Of a stretch of 64,000 nt of DNA, positions 45,928-54,317 are shown piece after piece. Both the position numbers and the translations under genes were made by a program. The DNA comes from Mansonella perstans (lineage: Eukaryota > Nematoda > Chromadorea > Rhabditida > Onchocercidae): positions 124,001 to 188,000 of the forward strand of contig JBAMDO010000072.1 in NCBI GenBank assembly GCA_037074765.1, given 5' to 3'. The notes under the pieces were generated by a model, which did not search any database, was not told the origin of the DNA, and was given only the letters and a program-made list of their open reading frames with translations. The number at the start of each line of letters is the position of its first letter. The first letter of the stretch is position 1.

Positions 45928-46371
45928 ATGCCAAAAAAATTACTACTTTTCAATCACTTTGTTATCGCATTATTTCAGTTATTTATCATAATAGTTCATC
46001 ATAAAATAATCTTTCGCTCAGTTTTTATATTTATTGGAAGTGTAGTCATCATTCAGTTTATTTTGATTTCAACTGAGGACAGAAAAAGACAATTAACCGC
46101 TGTATACTTCCTTTCACGGTACAATTGCTTGCATGTCAGTGATTCAACGAAGTGGAAGTGGAATAATGATGTGCAATTTTTTTATTTTTTCATTTCTTTT
46201 CGAATATATTTTTATATTTCAACAAATAAATCTCCATTTCAATTTTTTTTCTACAAACAAATACATCTACAAGTACATTTTTCTAATCTCCCTATCAATG
46301 ATCAATTTTTTCATTCATTGATTGAATTGTCAATTAAATTAATTTTTAGAGAAAGTACCATTCTATGCTAG
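45928..46371 (+). CDS. Recurrent ORF of the GY unit 3' flank (MPKKLLLF type), longest copy
   Basis: Open for 147 codons, the longest version of the frame described at 5636-5980: MPKKLLLFNHFVIALFQLF, then IIIVHHKIIFRSVFIFIGSV, ISTEDRKRQL and a Phe-rich C-terminal half. It is convergent with gene M. Two independent long versions make it worth noting, but the region is also the transcribed 3' flank of GY genes and the C-terminal halves are unrelated, so protein-coding status is doubtful. Confidence 0.3.
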   Translation: MPKKLLLFNHFVIALFQLFIIIVHHKIIFRSVFIFIGSVVIIQFILISTEDRKRQLTAVYFLSRYNCLHVSDSTKWKWNNDVQFFYFFISFRIYFYISTNKSPFQFFFYKQIHLQVHFSNLPINDQFFHSLIELSIKLIFRESTILC

Positions 46372-46837
46372 ATGGAGTATGACCAGCACCTATTGGCTAC
46401 ACAAAGTAAACAAGAATGACCGTTCATAAGGCATATGTAATTCGCAGTATTATTGTGCTTCAACAGAAATTATTTAATAAGTTCAGCCCTTCTGGTAATA
46501 AATTTTAAAGAATTCCAAGAACAAAAACATAGGAATACTGTGCAATTTTTAATTACATTGCTACTACAATATTTCAATCATTTAGTGAATAACTGACAAT
46601 AAAACTACCAATAGATTCATTTATTGTAGTTTGCAAATTACTAGTCAGCATGGACACTGCAAAATACAACAGAGCTACGGAATATCGCATAGTTTTTCGA
46701 CATGCTTGCAAGATTTATTCAGTTTACATTCTGTTTCAAAACTTGCTCATAAGACGCAAGATAATACAGATTTTGTATTTTTTTGCAAATTTAGACTCCG
46801 CACAATAATAAAAAGGTTTTTGGAGAAAATGAAACAG

Positions 46838-47384
46838 TTAGCCACGAAAAACTCCAGGAAATCCTGGACGTTGTAAGTAATAAGGATAATAATAGTAATA
46901 AGGATAGTAAGGATAGTAAGGATAGTAGTACGGATAACCAAAGCTTGGTCGCGAAAAAGTATTTGAGAAGCGTGAACCAAGTGCGCTTCCAGCAAGAAAA
47001 CCCAGAGCAGCAGCCCCAAATAGACCCGGAGAACCTCTTCCGTCTCCAAAAATTCCTGGACGTTGAACGCCAAATGGTCCGCGGTTCAGCGACTAAAATT
47101 TAAAAAATAAGCTATCACTGGGAACTGTACAATTAAATGAGCACTTAATAAGAGATATAAAACATACGTTATTGCCTGCCCTGTTATTGTTGAACGAGAA
47201 CAGATTAACATTAAAACCAAGACCGAGCTGTGCATCTGTTTCAGCGATTGATATTACCATGCTAAACGAGAAGTGACACATTAATAGGCAAATTAACCCA
47301 ATGAATGATATGATAATAGCACTTTAAGATTTTAACTTACATTGTTAAAGCAATGAAATACTCAATTGAAACAATTGACTGCAT
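46838..47384 (-). CDS. GY-family secreted protein M with C-terminal extension
   Basis: Intact minus-strand gene: exon 1 47341-47384, exon 2 47168-47261, exon 3 46838-47092, 130 residues. Signal peptide MQSIVSIEYFIALT into MVISIAETDAQL. The mature part has LGLGFNVNLFSFNNN, VQRPGIFGDGRGSPGLFGAA, ALGFLAGSALGSRFSN and a tail of YYPYYPYYPYYYYYPYY. After the tail comes LQRPGFPGVFRG, which repeats the QRPGIFG motif of the linker, an internal duplication shared only with copy N. TTTATT on plus at 46714-46719 is the likely polyadenylation signal. Confidence 0.82.
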
Positions 47385-48234
47385 AATAAATAATTCCTGC
47401 AATTATATAAATTTGTATAATTGTAAAAAAGTTCACGTCTTCCGTGCATTCATGCTGAATAAAACTAGTATTGTGAGAAGTAAAGAAGTTTGTTTTCTTT
47501 GTGCTTTGTCCTAATGATTGGTGACTTTTTCACGCATTAATGGACAACGTGAACTGGCAAAAAGAATTATTATGAAAATGATTTCAGCGTTGACTAAATT
47601 GAAATTGTCAAGCGAAGAGAGCCAATTGATTTTGTATGATTACAAAATTGGTAATATTTCTTTGTCTTTTTTAAACGACAACTGGTCTTAAAGAAAAGTA
47701 AAGTTTGAGTTCCGCTGAATTCGGTTATGACTCACTAGTATATTTTTGATATGAAGGAAGAAATAAAGAGTTGGGCGAAGACAGTTCCTTAGAAACTACG
47801 CCTTCTTTCGAAAAATGTTCATCATTATGACTATGATAAACTTATTTTTCCTATTCTACGTCATATGTGCTTCTTTCCTCTAAGTATCACTTTCGATGGC
47901 TAAAAAAATTTTGAAGTGGCAAGGAACCGTTGCTCAAAAATCTAAATGTGAACTCTTAATGACTAGAAAAACTTCTTAATGATTAGGTCTAATTATTGAA
48001 TTGAAAAAAGTTGCCAGTTGAAATTTCATATTTATGATGGTTTAAATATTGGAAATTTACTCATTAAATTTTTAATGGAACTGTAATAAATGTCGCTAAA
48101 TATTATTTGTGATTATAAGATTTTTTTTATAATAATTATAGTATTTCTACCGTGCATTGCAACAGTTTGCTTTGAATAATATCAATGTTTTCAGATGCAT
48201 TTTCTACCCAAAATTCGAATGAAATAAAGCAAAA
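47385..48234. repeat. 5' flank of gene M and inter-unit repeat
   Basis: No gene supported. Direct copy of 57243-58094. The 3' end (47990-48230) is the start region of an O3 copy: a stretch equivalent to MSLIVIYRYYIISFIIIIVF is present in the sister copy (57945-58040) but disrupted here. Confidence 0.5.
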
Positions 48235-48624
48235 ATGATTTACATTCATGTCTTTGTAAACCAGAGAAAACTATTTACGATTTCACGCTTTTTAAATGAA
48301 AAAAGCCATTATCACTTTCACTTATCACTTGTCACTTATTATCACCTATATTATCGCTTACACTATCTGCTGAAGCTGAACATTATCACTTTCCTTCTTT
48401 CTCCGTTACCTCATTTCTTTCCATTTGCCGATTTCTTTGTAAATCCTACAGTTGCAGAAACTTGGCCAAGTAAATTGAAATCTAGTTCGTTTGTAAGTTT
48501 CTATGAATTTCATCTGTGGAAAATTTGCATAAAAGAACCATTAGATTTTGAGGCCTCGCTCCAATCCGTTTTTCTTATTGCAATCAATTTATTTAAAAGT
48601 TATGCGCAGTACTCGGTTAATTAA
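48235..48624 (+). CDS. Orphan family O3, open copy
   Basis: Open for 129 codons and matched by 58095-58490 with very few changes. It reads HVFVNQRKLFTISRFLNEKS, FLLSPLPHFFPFADFFVNPT, VAETWPSKLKSSSFVSFYEF, WKICIKEPLDFEASLQSVFL. The frame is homologous to the minus-strand frame at 19452-19805. Because diverged copies keep the same frame, I think it derives from a real protein-coding exon, probably of a secreted protein. The true start may be a signal-peptide exon upstream joined by splicing (TGTTTTCAG lies about 45 nt before this ATG). No family recognised. Confidence 0.45.
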   Translation: MIYIHVFVNQRKLFTISRFLNEKSHYHFHLSLVTYYHLYYRLHYLLKLNIITFLLSPLPHFFPFADFFVNPTVAETWPSKLKSSSFVSFYEFHLWKICIKEPLDFEASLQSVFLIAINLFKSYAQYSVN

Positions 48625-48768
48625 AAATAACTGATGACTTGTTTGTATGAAGAATTATAAGAAAATATTTTATCAAAACTTTTTGGCAATGCATAAGATC
48701 TCTTAATAATGAATTAGTTTTTTTTGGTTGTAGATTAATCTGATGGATCAGTTGTCGTAGTTTCCTAT

Positions 48769-49011
48769 GTGTCTCTTAGTGTTCGGAAAGATCAAGACAG
48801 TGGCATGAATGCAATGACATTCATTAATTGTTGTCATTTATTATATTCATTTGCAACAATTTTTACTTTATTCTTTAAAATTTCAACTAAATTTTCAAGT
48901 AAAAATACAAAACGATTAATAATATATGAAGGAACGTTGAAATTAGCAATAAAAACAATAAACAATTTCCATCAAAAAACACTGAAACAACTTCTGGACA
49001 TGATTGGCTAA
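48769..49011 (+). CDS. Unassigned ORF, duplicated at 59140 and 59375
   Basis: Eighty codons, reading FATIFTLFFKISTKFSSKNT, KRLIIYEGTLKLAIKTINNF, HQKTLKQLLDMIG. The same frame is present at 59140-59382 and again, in part, at 59375-59560 through a 178-bp tandem duplication. The opposite strand is full of stops, so the plus-strand frame is the more likely coding one. A Lys/Thr/Ile-rich helical protein of unknown role, or a chance frame in young duplicates; the copies are too similar to test. Confidence 0.3.
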   Translation: MSLSVRKDQDSGMNAMTFINCCHLLYSFATIFTLFFKISTKFSSKNTKRLIIYEGTLKLAIKTINNFHQKTLKQLLDMIG

Positions 49012-49020
49012 TAGGATGCA

Positions 49021-49302
49021 TCATAATTCACTACGAAAAGCTTCATCAAATTTCGGATATGCATATGGCCAGTCACGACATTTCACATCATTAGACTGAA
49101 ACTTGATCTCCTCCAAATTAATATCACGTAGATCATGAAGAACCGTTCTCGGGTCACCTTTAATTTCATGATTCACTTGCATAAAACAGTTCTGCAATTT
49201 TTTGCTAATTTTTATACAATCCTGTAGAATTTATTCATCATTTTTGTTCAATTTTTTAAAAGCATTATTAAGCAACTGAATTAAACCGACATAGTTTAAC
49301 GG
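49021..49302 (-). pseudogene. Coding-like sequence O4, one internal stop
   Basis: Minus-strand frame of 94 codons with a single TAA. It reads PLNYVGLIQLLNNAFKKLNK, (stop), ILQDCIKISKKLQNCFMQV, EIKGDPRTVLHDLRDINLEE, IKFQSNDVKCRDWPYAYPKF, DEAFRSEL and a stop. The amino acid use is typical of a soluble globular protein and very unlike random AT-rich frames. The copy at 59570-59851 has the same internal stop, so it predates the duplication. It may be the last exon of a dead gene, or the stop may lie just outside the real exon start. No family recognised. Confidence 0.45.
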
Positions 49303-49584
49303 TTGTTATATGGGTTTCTAACAGTTCAGTTGAGGTATGACAGGATAAAACATTTAAAAGCTTCGTATAATCGCCGCGAATGTGCACTGAACAGTATTCT
49401 TATTGGGCATACAATGGTGAGTAATATTTAAATATATCTTATGAACAAGCGATTGTTATAAATTTTGTTTAAAAAAAAATTCACAATTTATACAAGTCAG
49501 AATGACTTTATTGCTAAATTTTCAGTATCAGAACTTGTCACCCGGCTTGCTTTATTTCTCAGATATTTGTATTAATGTGTCCTT
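49303..49584. other. Short intergenic stretch
   Basis: No gene seen. Contains a 40-bp stretch (near 49396-49440) repeated at 49663-49707 inside the TTL-like exon, so part of that exon was duplicated here. Confidence 0.45.
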
Positions 49585-50509
49585 CTAAGGTTTTATGCCG
49601 GAACAAAAACAGGAAGAAAGAATGATTTTTGATTCGAAACTAACTTTCTGCGTATCTCTTTTGTTATTGGGCATACAATGGTGAGTAATATTTAAATATA
49701 TCTTATGATCTATAGCATGTCTAGTTCCATGCACCAAAAATTGACCGTCACGTGCGCTCAAAAAATAGTCGCTGTTCCGTAAGATACCTTTTGACACCTC
49801 TCCATACTTTATATCTATAAAAACGTCTCCAATTCTTTTTTAAAATCTTCTGAACGCCATTGTTATTCATAGTAATTTTTTGGCACCAATAAAGTTTTAA
49901 TTGCTTTGAATAAAGTAAAGATTGTTTCTTCTGCTTTTTCTTACTGACGAATTCTGAACCTAAACTCATATTTTCTTCATAATTAAAATTTTTTGGTAAA
50001 ATAAGACTCAGCAAAATTTATTGCTTAAATAGCATTGGTTAATGGCTGGTGATAGTGAGTGAAAGCTCGACATATATGTCAGGAGGATACTAAACAAGCT
50101 GCAGGAAAGCTGTAGACCCAGACGTTCAGCTAACTGATATATGTGAATGACGATGATGCATGATTATGTTGGAGAGAATTATCATACAGAAGAGAGAATT
50201 GTCATACAGAAGACCTTAATAATTTCTATTAATAAATCAAAACGGAAAAAAAGCGATGGAATGTTATGCGAAAAGTGCGAAGGACTTTTGAAATTTTTAA
50301 ATAAAATTTTTTAGGACAAGAAACTTGCATTTAACTTCTTCGAAAGAATTGAGTAGCACTGCATAAGCTGGCTTATTATGACATAGCATTCTTCCCGTTA
50401 TCACAATTTTATATAAAGATTTTGTCGCTTCAATTTCGAAATCATTTCCTTTCACCGCAGTCATCAATGTAACTACTACCAATTCCACCAGAACACAGGA
50501 GTGCCTCAT
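49585..50509 (-). CDS. Transthyretin-like (TTL) family gene, probable, possibly broken
   Basis: Exon 1 50336-50509 encodes a signal peptide (MRHSCVLVELVVVTLMTAVK) followed by YKIVITGRMLCHNKPAYAV, the start of a TTL domain (family pattern SVGVKGQLLCNGKPASNVKV). A later minus-strand stretch (about 49820 to 49585) reads SARDGQFLVHGTRHAIDHKI, YLNITHHCMPNNKRDTQKVS, fitting the TTL pattern TD.DG.F.L.G......P.L.IYH.C. TTL proteins are nematode-specific, usually secreted and about 130-150 residues. The middle is uncertain: no exon joins the two parts cleanly, and a GTTAAA donor after SFEE is weak. It may be a pseudogene. Confidence 0.5.
50147..50314 (+). CDS. Short CXXC ORF opposite the TTL intron
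   Basis: Fifty-five codons starting MTMMHDYVGENYHTEERIVI and ending SDGMLCEKCEGLLKFLNKIF. The LCEKC..LLKFL pattern resembles the first cysteines of a saposin-B domain, but the frame ends immediately after. In the copy at 60.8 kb the frame is broken upstream by loss of a 20-bp repeat, yet the end still reads SDGMLCEKCKGLFKLLNKIF; at 53.4 kb, inverted, it reads NDGILCEKCKSLETKS. Possibly one exon of a saposin-like gene; evidence is thin. Confidence 0.25.
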   Translation: MTMMHDYVGENYHTEERIVIQKTLIISINKSKRKKSDGMLCEKCEGLLKFLNKIF

Positions 50510-51640
50510 ATATTATCTGAATTTACTTGGATCATATCTCGGTATGGATCATATCGAGCTTTTTTTCTTCCTTAAATAACTAAAATAGCCCTCGAGACTA
50601 AGAGTCCTCGGTCAAGTTTGAAATTGCAGATATTAACCTGTAATTAGTGTTGCGCTACTAGTGCTAATAGTCAAATAGTATCATCGTTGAAAGGAAGTGT
50701 CCATTCTACGTAAGAAATCGGCTTACAGTGATAAAGTAAACCAACCAGATATCTATATTGCTGAAATCTCGAATTGTCTCGGTATCTTTTGCAATGAAAA
50801 ATGCAAGTGATAACTGATGTTCAGAAGGAACAAAATCATTTTATGCGAACTAGATCGCATGCAAATTTTTTACCATCAGTAGAATGAGCATTGGTAACAT
50901 TTAGAACTTGTGTAACTTGCATATATACTTGGTATCCAGCTGTTCAGCGACTTCCTGAAAAACTTTCCAACTGTTCAACGACTTCCTGAAAAACTTTCCA
51001 ACTGTTCAGTGACTTCCTGAAAAACTTTCCAACTGTTCAGCGACTTCCTGACAATGACGAGCATTCGATGAATAAGGCGAAAATAGACAGTTGTTTCTTA
51101 CAAACTACGATTTCTGTTGAAAAAAAGTACGACAAATTCATAATTAGAATAAACTTTGTTTTTCTCCCTTTTGTCACTACACTGTTTTCCTATACTCTTT
51201 TCTTCTTTAATTATTGCATTTTTTTCTCCAATCAAAATTAAATTTTCTAACTTCTAAATAATTAACTATTGATCTAAGAAATAATCATTAGTATTGGTAG
51301 TGAACCTTCGCTCAATAACTCCTATTCTCCCTAAACTGTCTTTTTCTCAATATCGCAGAATCGCTTATCTGGTTTCATTTTCAAAGAGATTCCTAAACTT
51401 TATATTTACGGTCGCCGAAAACATTTCCACCACGCAATACTTGTTTTGAATTATGTAATACAACTGAAATCCACACGACTAACTTTTTCAACTATCTCAA
51501 GCACAGTACATTTATTTAATTACCTTAATGTCGTTTGACGAAAAAATTTCTTGGGATGCTGACAGATGTAGTAGAAATAGTTATCCTAGTAAGCATAATT
51601 CCATGTTGCCAAGTGTCATCGGTAAGGAATTAGAAATTAG
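50510..51640. repeat. Intergenic segment with a 31-bp tandem repeat
   Basis: No gene supported. A 31-bp unit (core CTGTTCAGCGACTTCCTGA) is present four times at 50938-51051; the duplicate at 61501-61584 has three, and 17.75 kb has a single unit. 51060-51230 matches 17770-17960. 51300-51640 is R2 (inverted relative to 15570-15960). Confidence 0.55.
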
Positions 51641-53076
51641 CGTGAGAACCAATTATTAGATAACAACAAAAATCGAAAACAATGTCTGTTTCATATCCAC
51701 CATAATCATCACAACAATTTATAAAACTACAGAGAAAATGAAAGAGAGAACTACATTTGACGCAGAAAGTCGGATCGAAAAACAACAATCTTGTGGTGAT
51801 TACGGTGAACAAGATTCTACATGTAATAGAGGAGCATTACTGTCATTCTTGTCTTTTATGAATTCGCGGTAGTGTGATTGTTTTCTGGAAAGAAAAAATA
51901 TTTCCTGTGTTTGCTCAGTTTGCTTTAGTCTATTTTTGTCGTTGAAACTTTAAAAAAAAAAAAGTGCAAAAACAGAGAATTGGTCGCACAATTAGTTTCT
52001 CACTTTATTGCTTTCAATCATTCCGCATTCGATTTTCTTGACGCCTTGAAAGATGACATCCGAATGAGGACCAAATGGAATAGCGAAATTCGATGCTATT
52101 AGTTGTATGCTTTATCTAAAATCAATTGGCTCCCCTCGCTTAACACTTCGAATATAGTCAACGATAAAATTATCTTCATAATAACTCATTTTTGTCAATT
52201 TACGTTATCCACTAATACGTGAAAAAGGAAATTACGGCAATTGACTAATTAATCAGATTAACCTCCAATCAAAAAAAATTAATTCATTATTAAGAGGTCT
52301 TATGCACTGCCAGAAAAAGTTTTGATAAAATATTTCCTTATAATTCTTCATGCAAGCAAATCATCAGTTATTTTAAATTTATCGAACACTGTGCATTACT
52401 TTTAAATAAATTGGTTGTAATCAGAGAAACGGATTGGAGCGAGGCCTCAAAATCTAATGGTTCTTTTACGCAAATTTTTCACAGAAGAAATTCGTAGAAG
52501 CTCACAAATGAGCTAGGTTTCAATTTACTTGGCCAAGTTTCTGTAACTGTAGGATTTACAAAGAAATCGGCAGATGGAAAGAAACGAGGTAGCGGCAAAT
52601 GAAGGAAAATGATAATTTCAGCTTCAGTAGATAGAAGAGACATGATTTTTTCCCGTTTAAAAACATCGTAAACAGTTTTTTCTGGTCTACAAAAACATGA
52701 AGTATATCATCTTCAAAGCATACTGTTGCAATGTTTGGTTGAAATACTATAATTATAAAAGAAATAATGTAATACCTGTAAATAAAAATTAGCGACATTT
52801 ATTACAATTTCATTGAAATTTAATAATATTTTCTGCGAAATGAGTAAGTTTCCCGCATTTAAAACATTATAAATATGAAATTTTAACTGGTAAATTTTTT
52901 CAGAAATATTCGCCATATTTTGAAAAAAAAAGCAATTGGTTTCAACAAATTTCGAAAATTTACATCTGTGCTGACAACAATGCTGATGGCAGCCTTATCT
53001 CGCTATAAAATTTAAAAAATGTGAGCAGCGTGAAAATCATTTATCTATACGATGTAAGAGTAATGATATTACAACA
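51641..53076. repeat. Block R2 and an O3 pseudogene
   Basis: 51641-52170 is R2, inverted; its MKQT frame (minus, from 51698) ends after 13 codons. 52300-52798 is an O3 copy on the minus strand: 52556-52798 is open for 80 codons from MSLIFIYRYYIISFIIIVFQ through DILHVFVDQKKLFT, then a frameshift separates it from the WPSKLKPSSFVSFYEF part. This copy shows most clearly that O3 had a signal peptide. Confidence 0.45.
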
Positions 53077-53268
53077 TTAAGAAAACTTAGGTGTAGCTGT
53101 TTTCCTGCCATTAATTCGCATTAATTCGTCTTCAAGATTATCACCCTCTCCACTATTAGACATTGATAAGAACACTGATATCCGTTCTGGTGTAGCACTA
53201 GTAGTAGCAGCAATAGCAATAGCAATCAGCTGATCAGCTGATTGATGGTATTGGATGAGTATGTATTT
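53077..53268 (-). CDS. Probable terminal exon O5
   Basis: Sixty-three codons plus stop, preceded by a good acceptor (AATTTCTAG). The frame reads IQYHQSADQLIAIAIAATTS, ATPERISVFLSMSNSGEGDN, LEDELMRINGRKTATPKFS. The amino acid use is strikingly protein-like and quite unlike chance frames here. The duplicate at 63605-63796 is the same. I do not recognise the family; the acidic then Arg/Lys-rich end looks like the tail of a soluble, possibly nuclear protein. Upstream exons are not identifiable, because an inverted TTL fragment begins about 120 bp away. A 22-bp perfect palindrome (53223-53244) lies inside the exon. Confidence 0.45.
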   Translation of the reverse strand, partial: KYILIQYHQSADQLIAIAIAATTSATPERISVFLSMSNSGEGDNLEDELMRINGRKTATPKFS

Positions 53269-53379
53269 CTAGAAATTGCACATTTCATTGTTCTTCGTTA
53301 TTAGCATTAAAATGCAAATTTCATTGCAGTATTATTTTGTGCTAGCTCATTTCGAACCTATCATCAGCTAATGATTTAG

Positions 53380-54120
53380 TTTCAAGTGACTTGCACTTTT
53401 CACATAATATTCCATCGTTTTTTTCCGTTTTGATTTATTAATACAAATTATTAAGGTCTTCTGTATGACAATTCTCTCCAACACAACCATGCATCATCTT
53501 CATTCACATATATCAATTTGCTGAACGTTACTCTTTTTCCGATCTTAGCCTGCCCAAAGGTCTACAGCTTTCACGCAGCTTGTTTAGTATCCTCTTGACG
53601 TATGTGTCGAGCTTCAACTCATTATCACAACTACTTATCAATGCTATTTAAGCAATAAATTTTGCTGATTCCTATTCTGTCAAAGAATTTTATTTATCTA
53701 GGATGAGAAAGATATGAGTTTAGATTCAGAATTCGTCGATAAGAAAAAGCAGAAGAAACAATCTTTACTTTATTTACTTAAAAAAATTAAAACTTTATTG
53801 CTGCCAAGAAATACTATGAATAACAATGGGCGTTCAGAAGATTTTGAAAAAAAGATGTTTTTATGGATATAAAGTATGGAAAGATGTCAAAAGGTATTTT
53901 TACGAAACAGCGACTATTTTTTGAGAGGACTTGGCGGTCAATTTTTTGCATGGAACCAAATGTGCTATGGACCATAAGATCATTCTTTTATTAGTTTTTC
54001 ACAATTTATACAATAATTTATACAAGTCAGAATGACTTATTTGCTAAATTTTCACTATCAGAACTTGTCACCAGCTTCTTTAATATCTCACATATTTGTA
54101 TCAATTTGTCCTTCATAAAA
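53380..54120 (+). pseudogene. Inverted partial TTL copy
   Basis: From about 53380 the sequence is the inverted equivalent of 60100-60850: TTL intron, then at 53714 onward MSLDSEFVDKKKQKKQSLLY and the TTL second part (53870-53990), frameshifted and lacking the ITHHC end. Exon 1 with the signal peptide is missing. It is closer to the 60 kb copy than to the 49.6 kb copy (for example SEFVDKKK rather than SEFVSKKK). Confidence 0.55.
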
Positions 54121-54157
54121 AACGTATCAAGTTTCATGCCAATCACCATTCTGCTTT

Positions 54158-54313
54158 TCACTGTTGCATCGCTTGTTGTCGATGAATCTCTTCTTCGGCA
54201 GCCTTTTCTTCACCAAACTGTAAAGTGCTGAAATCTGTCATCAACTCACGATTTAGGATACCTCGTAAAATTACGCAGACACCGTTCAGGATGAATCGGC
54301 TTTCAAAAGTTAT
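54158..54313 (-). CDS. Core-binding factor beta (CBFB/BRO-1)-like terminal exon
   Basis: Minus-strand exon with acceptor ACACTTACAG and 51 codons plus stop: ITFESRFILNGVCVILRG, then LMTDFSTLQFGEEKAAEEEI, HRQQAMQQ. Human CBFB reads APMILNGVCVIWKGWIDLQR...GCLEFDEERAQQEDALAQQ at the same position; spacing between NGVCVI and the F-EE motif is identical. CBFB is the non-DNA-binding partner of Runx factors (BRO-1 with RNT-1 in C. elegans). Only this exon is present; upstream minus-strand sequence (54320-55190) has no other recognisable CBFB exon, so it is likely a displaced fragment. Confidence 0.6.
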   Translation of the reverse strand: MTFESRFILNGVCVILRGILNRELMTDFSTLQFGEEKAAEEEIHRQQAMQQ

Positions 54314-54317
54314 CTGT

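Noticed and set aside
46747..47073. A 108-codon minus-strand frame overlapping exon 3 of gene M (similar at 56612-56932 and 30677-30946)
   Set aside because: It is the +1 shadow of GY exon 3; the real frame gives the conserved glycine segment and Tyr-rich tail and joins cleanly to exons 1 and 2.
48300..48370. Repeated ATCAC(T/C)T units resembling a short repeat array
   Set aside because: A local low-complexity stretch inside the O3 frame, without the regular unit and spacer structure of a CRISPR or satellite array.
53223..53244. A 22-bp perfect palindrome considered as a binding site
   Set aside because: It lies within a coding-like exon and is explained by a repeated CAGCTGAT; no evidence for regulatory function.
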